Positions 34,291-38,628 of a stretch of 38,628 nt of DNA are shown here, in pieces (position 1 is the first letter of the stretch; each line of letters starts with the position of its first letter). This DNA is from Lentisphaeria bacterium UBA1791 (GTDB lineage Bacteria > Verrucomicrobiota > Lentisphaeria > Victivallales > Victivallaceae), in contig DCFZ01000007.1 in NCBI GenBank assembly GCA_002314455.1, forward strand, positions 1 to 38,628. Reading direction: 5' to 3'. A model generated the notes under the pieces. It searched no databases, was not told the origin of the DNA, and saw only the letters and a program-made list of their open reading frames with translations. A program made the translations under genes and the position numbers.

Positions 34291-34341
34291 CTCTTAAACG
34301 AGTATGTTAAAAGCGTAAACTCTTAATTTAAGGAGGCCATT

Positions 34342-35553
34342 ATGGAAAAAGAACTTCGTCTTGGTGTGATCGGCGCTTGCGGTCGCGGCTCCCTCTCGGA
34401 CTGGGCGCACAAACCGGAAAACGGCGTGCAAGTCGTCGCCGGAGCCGACCCCTATCAGCTGCAGCGCGACGGTTTCGTCAAACGCCATCAGGAAAAATTC
34501 AACCACACCCCCAACGTCTATGCCGACTATCGGGAAATGCTTGAAAAGGAACACCTCGACGGCGTTTTCATCACCTGCCCCGATTTCATGCACGAAGAAG
34601 TCGCCTGCTATTGTCTTGAGCACAAAACTCCTGTTTACCTCGAGAAGCCGATCGCGATTTCCGTCGAGGGCGCCGACCGCATTTTGCGCACCGCCAAGGA
34701 AAACCGGACTCGACTGATGCTCGGTCACAATATGCGCTATATGAATTTCACGCGCAAGATGCGCGAGATCATCCAATCCGGTATGATCGGCGAAGTCAAG
34801 GCGATCTGGTGCCGTCACTTCGTTTCCTACGGCGGCGACGCCTACTTCCGCGACTGGCACGCCGACACGAAAAATTCCTGCTCGCTTTTGCTGCAAAAGG
34901 GCGCGCACGACATCGACATCATCCACTGGCTCGCCGGCGCGGTCACGACGCGCGTCAACGGCATCGGCAGCTTGTCGGTCTACGATAAAGTGCCGCGCCG
35001 TCCGCTGGGCGACGAACATCTCTACAAGGATAAGCTCGACATCACCTCCTTTTGGAGCAACGATCACTGGCCCGCGGAAAACCTCAAGGATTTCTACCCG
35101 ACGGTCGACAACGAAGACCTCAACATGGTCAACTTGCAACTTGCCAACGGCGTTCAGGCGTGCTATCTGCAGTGCCACTTCACGCCGGACGGCTGGCGCA
35201 ACTACACCGTGATCGGCACCAAGGGGCGCATTGAGAACTTCGGCGACGACGGCGCCGGCACCAAAATTCAGGTGTGGACGCGCCGTCAGGACGGGTTCCA
35301 CCCCGAGGGCGACGTCGTTTACAACATGCCCCCGCCGGGCGAAGGCCATGGCGGCGCCGACCCCGTCATCATTCAGAACTATGTCGATATGCTCCGCGGC
35401 AACGAAGTCCCGACCTCGACGCCGCAGGGAGCGCGCTACGCGGTCGCCGCCGGCGTGCTCGGTGCAAAATCGATCCGCAACGGCGGTATGCCGTTTGACA
35501 TTCCCGCATTACCCGAAGAAATAGAAAATTACGATTTCTCGCTCAACCAATAA
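34342..35553 (+). CDS. Gfo/Idh/MocA-family oxidoreductase
   Basis: A 403-residue NAD(P)-dependent sugar or cyclitol oxidoreductase. The Rossmann start LRLGVIGACGRG (6-16) is followed by GVFITCPDFMHEE and the hallmark YLEKPIAIS (EKP at 101-103, catalytic Lys102). LLLQKGAHDIDIIHWLAG contains the H-D-x-D substrate/catalytic motif. No signal peptide is present, so it is cytosolic. A strong AAGGAGG precedes the ATG. Family members oxidise or reduce glucose, inositol, scyllo-inosose, rhizopine or amino sugars, or act in glycosidase-like redox steps. The substrate is not readable. The amidohydrolase follows after 35 bases, so a short catabolic operon is likely. Confidence 0.92.
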   Translation: MEKELRLGVIGACGRGSLSDWAHKPENGVQVVAGADPYQLQRDGFVKRHQEKFNHTPNVYADYREMLEKEHLDGVFITCPDFMHEEVACYCLEHKTPVYLEKPIAISVEGADRILRTAKENRTRLMLGHNMRYMNFTRKMREIIQSGMIGEVKAIWCRHFVSYGGDAYFRDWHADTKNSCSLLLQKGAHDIDIIHWLAGAVTTRVNGIGSLSVYDKVPRRPLGDEHLYKDKLDITSFWSNDHWPAENLKDFYPTVDNEDLNMVNLQLANGVQACYLQCHFTPDGWRNYTVIGTKGRIENFGDDGAGTKIQVWTRRQDGFHPEGDVVYNMPPPGEGHGGADPVIIQNYVDMLRGNEVPTSTPQGARYAVAAGVLGAKSIRNGGMPFDIPALPEEIENYDFSLNQ

Positions 35554-35588
35554 GCGATGGATCACGTTCCCGGGAGATTGACTGCGTT

Positions 35589-36380
35589 ATGATGAACTAT
35601 ATCGATACGCACGCCCATATTTTTCCGCCGAAAGTCGCTGAAAAAGTCGTCTGTCAGCTGAAAAATTATTATGGACTTCATTGTGAAGGCGACGGTACCA
35701 TCGACGGTCTGCTCCGCAGCATGGATGCAAGCGGCGTCGACCGTGCGGTCGTCTTTTCAGGTGCCACCACACCAGATCAAGTTGAAACAATCAACCGCTA
35801 CGTCGCCGACGTGGTCGCGGCACACCCCGACCGCCTGATCGGATTGGGGGCAATGCACCGCGACTACGCGAAATTCGCCGATGAATTTCAATGGATGCGC
35901 GATCACGATCTGCGCGGGGTGAAATTTCACCCGGACTTTCAGAATTTCGACATCGACGATCCGGCGATGTTCGACATCTACCGCGCCGCCGCCGACCTCG
36001 TCCTGCTCTTTCACGTCGGCGACAAACAAAGCGAACGCTCCGCACCGGAAAAACTGGCGCGCGTACTGGATGAACTCCCGCAACTGCGCGTCATCGCCGC
36101 CCATATGGGGGGCTATTCCGCGTGGGAACGCGCCAAAAAGAGCCTGATCGGGCGGCGCAACGTCTGGCTTGACACCTCCAGCACCATACCCTATATTTCG
36201 CCGGAAGAAGCGGCAGAGATCGGTCGCATGCACGGGCTTGACCGCGTTCTTTTCGCCAGCGACTACCCAGCAAAGCATCACGCGAACGCCATCGCCGACG
36301 TCAAGGCGATGCAATTTGCTCCCGACGAGGAGGAACAGCTCTTTCACCGCAACGCGGAAACGCTTTTCGCACTCGATTGA
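35589..36380 (+). CDS. amidohydrolase_2-family TIM-barrel metal hydrolase
   Basis: A 263-residue TIM-barrel hydrolase/decarboxylase of the amidohydrolase_2 type. Metal or active-site residues are the N-terminal IDTHAHIF (His8, His10), FHVGD (His142), AAHMGG (His172) and FASDYP (Asp225). Members hydrolyse lactones or amides or decarboxylate aromatic and sugar-derived acids. Lactone hydrolysis after the oxidoreductase at 34342 would be a natural partnership, but that is inference. ATG is doubled (35589 and 35592); GGGAG lies about 15 bases upstream, so the second ATG is equally possible. No clear terminator follows. Confidence 0.88.
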   Translation: MMNYIDTHAHIFPPKVAEKVVCQLKNYYGLHCEGDGTIDGLLRSMDASGVDRAVVFSGATTPDQVETINRYVADVVAAHPDRLIGLGAMHRDYAKFADEFQWMRDHDLRGVKFHPDFQNFDIDDPAMFDIYRAAADLVLLFHVGDKQSERSAPEKLARVLDELPQLRVIAAHMGGYSAWERAKKSLIGRRNVWLDTSSTIPYISPEEAAEIGRMHGLDRVLFASDYPAKHHANAIADVKAMQFAPDEEEQLFHRNAETLFALD

Positions 36381-36466
36381 CCCCAACGATCAGCGCCGCC
36401 GTCAACAATGCGGCGGCAAGGATCGACCATTTTTTCCTCGAGAGCTCTCACATTGGGATGTTGCGA

Positions 36467-37333
36467 TTAACGTACCTTTAAATTGTTTTCCAGAAACCGG
36501 AGCATCGCCGTTTTGACTTCGCCCGGCAACGGTTTGCCGTCGTCGGTGAACTCCATATTGAACATATGCCCCACGCCCGCGACCGGCAGAAGTTCCGATG
36601 GCACGCCCTGGCTTTTCAGCGCCGCGTCGAGCGCTTCGGCGTGGCGGAAACTCACCGTCTTGTCCGCCGTGCCGTGAAGCGTAAGGACGGGGGGCGCGCT
36701 TTTTTTCACCCGTTTCACCGGGAGCATTTCCTGCAAGGACGCGGCGTCGGCGCTTTTGCCCGCCATCGCGTCGAAGTCGCGGTTGAGCTGCGTTTCCTCG
36801 GGGAAGCGGGTGGTCACGCCGTAGAGATTGATACAGCACGACACGCGACAGCTCACACCGGGATAGATCGAGGAAGGATCCGTAAAATTTTCTTCATCCG
36901 TCAGCGCGAGCAAAAGCGCCAGATGCCCCCCCGCCGACGCGCCGATAACGCCGATGCGCGCGGGGTCGATTTGATATTTCGCCGCATTCGCGCGCAAAAA
37001 ACGCACCGCGTCGCGGCAGTCGTTCAAATTGACGGGATAGGCAAAGCGGCCTTTGGCAAGCCGATATTCGATGCTGACGGCGACATATCCCGCCTTGGCG
37101 AGATTCGTGCAGATATTGAGCTCGCGCGAGGCGCTCTTGGAACCGTGTTTCCAACTGCCGCCGTGGATCATCACGACCGCGGGGCGCAAGGCACCGTTAC
37201 TTTGCGGCAGATACAGATCGAGCTTTTCGGCGCGATCTTCCGCCAGAAACGAAACATCCTTTTCCACCGTGAAATCCTCCGCCGCGAGCCATGCGCCGCA
37301 CCATATTAAAAGCGCCAAGGCAAGATGTTTCAT
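36467..37333 (-). CDS. secreted alpha/beta-hydrolase esterase (BD-FAE/acetyl-esterase-like)
   Basis: A 288-residue exported esterase. The signal peptide MKHLALALLIWCGAWLAAED has no valid lipobox (Trp before Cys), so it is periplasmic or secreted. The oxyanion motif is MIHGGSW (HGG at 57-59). Ser133 in GASAGG, Asp221 in HGTADKTV and His253 in GVGHMF form the triad. This is the carboxylesterase family whose members deacetylate sugars or cleave feruloyl esters on plant glycans. Its ATG overlaps the stop of the small membrane protein gene by four bases (37330-37333), so the two are co-expressed. Removing acyl groups from carbohydrate is the likely job, by family analogy. Confidence 0.9.
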   Translation of the reverse strand: MKHLALALLIWCGAWLAAEDFTVEKDVSFLAEDRAEKLDLYLPQSNGALRPAVVMIHGGSWKHGSKSASRELNICTNLAKAGYVAVSIEYRLAKGRFAYPVNLNDCRDAVRFLRANAAKYQIDPARIGVIGASAGGHLALLLALTDEENFTDPSSIYPGVSCRVSCCINLYGVTTRFPEETQLNRDFDAMAGKSADAASLQEMLPVKRVKKSAPPVLTLHGTADKTVSFRHAEALDAALKSQGVPSELLPVAGVGHMFNMEFTDDGKPLPGEVKTAMLRFLENNLKVR

Positions 37334-37593
37334 TTTTCTTTTTCCCGATGCTGGTAGATCAGCGTCATCACGAGATCAAAACCGACCATCAGCGTATTGA
37401 CGAGATAAAGGTAAAAGACCCAGTTGAAGTCATTGAAGATCTTGTGCGCCATCCCGGCGAGATATCCGAGCAGGATCAACGCCGCAAACGCCGTGCTTTT
37501 GCCGCCGTGGCTCTTTGCCGTCATCGTCTTGTAAATCGCCATCGGCCAGCTGATACCGAAACAAATCAACATAAGTGCTTCAAAAATCGACAT
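37330..37593 (-). CDS. small PQ-loop/SemiSWEET-like membrane protein
   Basis: An 87-residue protein with three hydrophobic helices (about 3-20, 33-50, 56-80), a short charged loop and a basic tail, the size and layout of a SemiSWEET half-transporter. The first helix ends FGISWPMAIYKTMTAKSHGGKST, where PMAIYKT replaces the usual PQ-x-x-KT; the diagnostic PQ is not strict, so the assignment is tentative. SemiSWEETs dimerise to carry sugars down their gradient. AAGGAG precedes the ATG. It is the first gene of a two-gene operon with the esterase, divergent from lysR. Confidence 0.65.
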   Translation of the reverse strand: MSIFEALMLICFGISWPMAIYKTMTAKSHGGKSTAFAALILLGYLAGMAHKIFNDFNWVFYLYLVNTLMVGFDLVMTLIYQHREKEK

Positions 37594-37627
37594 TTTTTCT
37601 CCTTGTAAAATAAGATGAACTATCCAT

Positions 37628-37655
37628 AATATATTTGCTTTTTTGATAGATGCAA
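37628..37655 (-). promoter_or_regulatory. promoter of membrane protein/esterase operon
   Basis: Minus strand TTGCAT (37650-37655), 16-bp spacer, TATATT (37628-37633), 35 bases before the ATG at 37593. The -35 lies inside the palindrome 37645-37661. Confidence 0.5.
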
Positions 37656-37663
37656 TCTATCTT
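37635..37663 (+). promoter_or_regulatory. possible lysR promoter
   Basis: TTGCTT (37635-37640), 17-bp spacer, TATCTT (37658-37663), overlapping the divergent promoter and the palindrome; the transcript would start near 37670. Confidence 0.4.
37645..37661. promoter_or_regulatory. LysR-type operator candidate (T-N11-A palindrome)
   Basis: Perfect 7-bp inverted repeat GATAGAT / ATCTATC around GCA, matching the T-N11-A pattern of LysR-family sites. It covers the -35 of the divergent operon. Confidence 0.5.
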
Positions 37664-37680
37664 ATAAGCGAGTTTAAACA

Positions 37681-37695
37681 ATCAAAGCGATTGAT
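37681..37695. promoter_or_regulatory. LysR-type operator candidate (ATC-N9-GAT)
   Basis: ATC (37681-37683), nine bases, GAT (37693-37695): a match to the LysR/NodD-type half-site consensus, ending two bases before the lysR ATG. It fits autorepression. Confidence 0.45.
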
Positions 37696-37697
37696 CT

Positions 37698-38591
37698 ATG
37701 GAATTTCAACGACTGAAATACTTTCTCCGGTTGAGCGAAACGCTTCATTTTTCACAGACGGCGGCGGAATTTCACATTGCGCAGTCGGTCTTGAGCAACC
37801 ACATCAAGATCCTCGAGCGCGAATTCAACTGCAAACTCTTTGAACGCTCCAACCGCTGGAAAGTGACGCTGACGCCGGCGGGCAAGGAATTGGTCGAGCA
37901 GACCAAATTGCTGCTCCGCGCCCAAAAGAGCGCGCTGGAAAAAGTCGAAGCCGCCTCGCGCGGCGAAGCGGGGATCCTCAACATCGGCTTCAACCCGTCC
38001 GCCTTGAATCTGGCGCCCTTGCTGAAAACCTTTCGCGAAATCACCTGTCAGTATCCATTGATCCATCTGGCGCTGAAAGAGTTGCCGAGCGAAACAATCT
38101 ACGAAAACGTGCAACGCGACCAGCTGGACGTCGGATTTCTGCGAATTTTCCCGGGGCGGGACGAAACGCTCGCGATCCGTCAGATCGCCGCGGAGCGCCT
38201 CGCCGCCGTAGTGCCGCCCAAACATTTGCTCTGCCATCGCCGATCGATCCGGCTTGCCGAGCTTAAAAACGATCATTTCCTGCTCGTCGGGCGAACCCAG
38301 TCGCGCACCTTGCGCGACGCGATCGACATGGCGTGCCAAAAGGCGGGTTTCATCGCCAAAGTCCGCACGGAACTGGCGAATATCGTCACCATCATGCGGT
38401 TGCTGGAAGATCTCAACGCCGTTTCGATCGTCCCCGCCGCGTTTCAGACGCACTTCCCGCAGCTGGTCTTTCTGCCGATTGAGGATTGCGACGCGACGCT
38501 TCCGGAATCGATCATCTGGAAAAGGGAAAACCCCTCCGGCGTGCTCAAGACTTTTCTCGCGGCGTTTCAAAAGAACGCATCGGCGATTTGA
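37698..38591 (+). CDS. LysR-family transcriptional regulator
   Basis: A 297-residue LysR-type regulator of normal length. The N-terminal winged helix-turn-helix is RLKYFLRLSETLHFSQTAAEF followed by AQSVLSNHIKILEREFNCKLFER (to ~52) and LTPAGKELVEQTKLLL. The effector domain occupies ~90-290 (LNIGFNPSALNLAPLLKTF, LDVGFLRIFPG, VSIVPAAF). It is divergent from the small membrane protein/esterase operon, with two candidate operators in the shared 104-base gap, so it most likely controls that operon and itself. No Shine-Dalgarno precedes the ATG. The effector is unknown. After the stop only an A-rich stretch remains to the window end. Confidence 0.94.
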   Translation: MEFQRLKYFLRLSETLHFSQTAAEFHIAQSVLSNHIKILEREFNCKLFERSNRWKVTLTPAGKELVEQTKLLLRAQKSALEKVEAASRGEAGILNIGFNPSALNLAPLLKTFREITCQYPLIHLALKELPSETIYENVQRDQLDVGFLRIFPGRDETLAIRQIAAERLAAVVPPKHLLCHRRSIRLAELKNDHFLLVGRTQSRTLRDAIDMACQKAGFIAKVRTELANIVTIMRLLEDLNAVSIVPAAFQTHFPQLVFLPIEDCDATLPESIIWKRENPSGVLKTFLAAFQKNASAI

Positions 38592-38628
38592 CGGAAAGAG
38601 GCAAAAAAAAAGGTTCTTCGACGGTTTA

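Noticed and set aside
36394..36435. Possible terminator after the amidohydrolase
   Set aside because: Only a 6-bp stem with a long loop, and the T-run begins 12 or more bases after the stem.

Overview
The window is a compact stretch of a Gram-negative bacterial chromosome. LpxA (lipid A synthesis), two lipoproteins and an inner-membrane acyltransferase/acyl-ACP synthetase point to an outer membrane. Coding DNA is GC-rich, while the short intergenic gaps are AT-rich and carry clear sigma70-type promoters (-35, 17 bp, TATATT/TATAAT). Glycosidases, sugar-type transporters and a Gfo/Idh/MocA oxidoreductase interspersed with housekeeping genes would suit a carbohydrate-using Lentisphaerae/Verrucomicrobia-like bacterium. 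That placement is an inference; no rRNA is present to settle it. There is no CRISPR array, IS element, prophage or rRNA operon. No gene-free stretch exceeds about 260 bases. The three longest (6947-7203, 14173-14423, 16707-16958) hold promoters, a terminator or nothing recognisable.

Layout. 45-3477 (+): AraC regulator, DJ-1/PfpI protein, tRNA-guanine transglycosylase, EamA transporter. 3464-6946 (-): an MGH1/GH63-like glycosidase overlapping a second EamA-type transporter, then a nine-repeat Sel1 protein. 7204-10758 (+): a second, larger glycosidase of the same clan with an SSS sodium:solute symporter. 10864-12080 (-): purC and rplU. 12277-14000 (+): PP2C phosphatase and a lone OppF-type ATPase, followed by tRNA-Cys. 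14424-16706 (-): acyltransferase/acyl-ACP synthetase. 16959-18803 (+): rpmF, plsX and a coiled-coil tail-anchored protein. 18800-22675 (-): recJ, a small secreted protein and a CPA1 antiporter. 22802-25504 (+): an unknown lipoprotein, nrdR and an RlmI-like methyltransferase. 25501-28232 (-): priA-hpt. 28358-30830 (-): lpxA-gpmI. 30968-34228 (+): SpoU methyltransferase, a divergent NAD kinase and a large lipase-like lipoprotein. 34342-36380 (+): Gfo/Idh/MocA oxidoreductase and an amidohydrolase. 36467-37593 (-): esterase and a PQ-loop-like small membrane protein, divergent from a LysR regulator (37698-38591).

Themes. (1) Intracellular cleavage of imported glycosides: two glycosidases, each beside a different class of transporter, plus a possible sugar module at the right end under LysR control. 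(2) Membrane lipid and envelope synthesis: plsX, the Aas-like protein, lpxA. (3) Tight packing: at least six ATGA start/stop overlaps, and three convergent gene pairs whose 3' ends overlap.

No defence island or clearly novel multi-gene system is visible. The most interesting unknowns are the paired glycosidase/transporter modules, the PP2C-OppF pair, the divergent NAD kinase with a cysteine-rich tail, the tail-anchored protein after plsX, the unknown lipoproteins, and two apparently leaderless genes.
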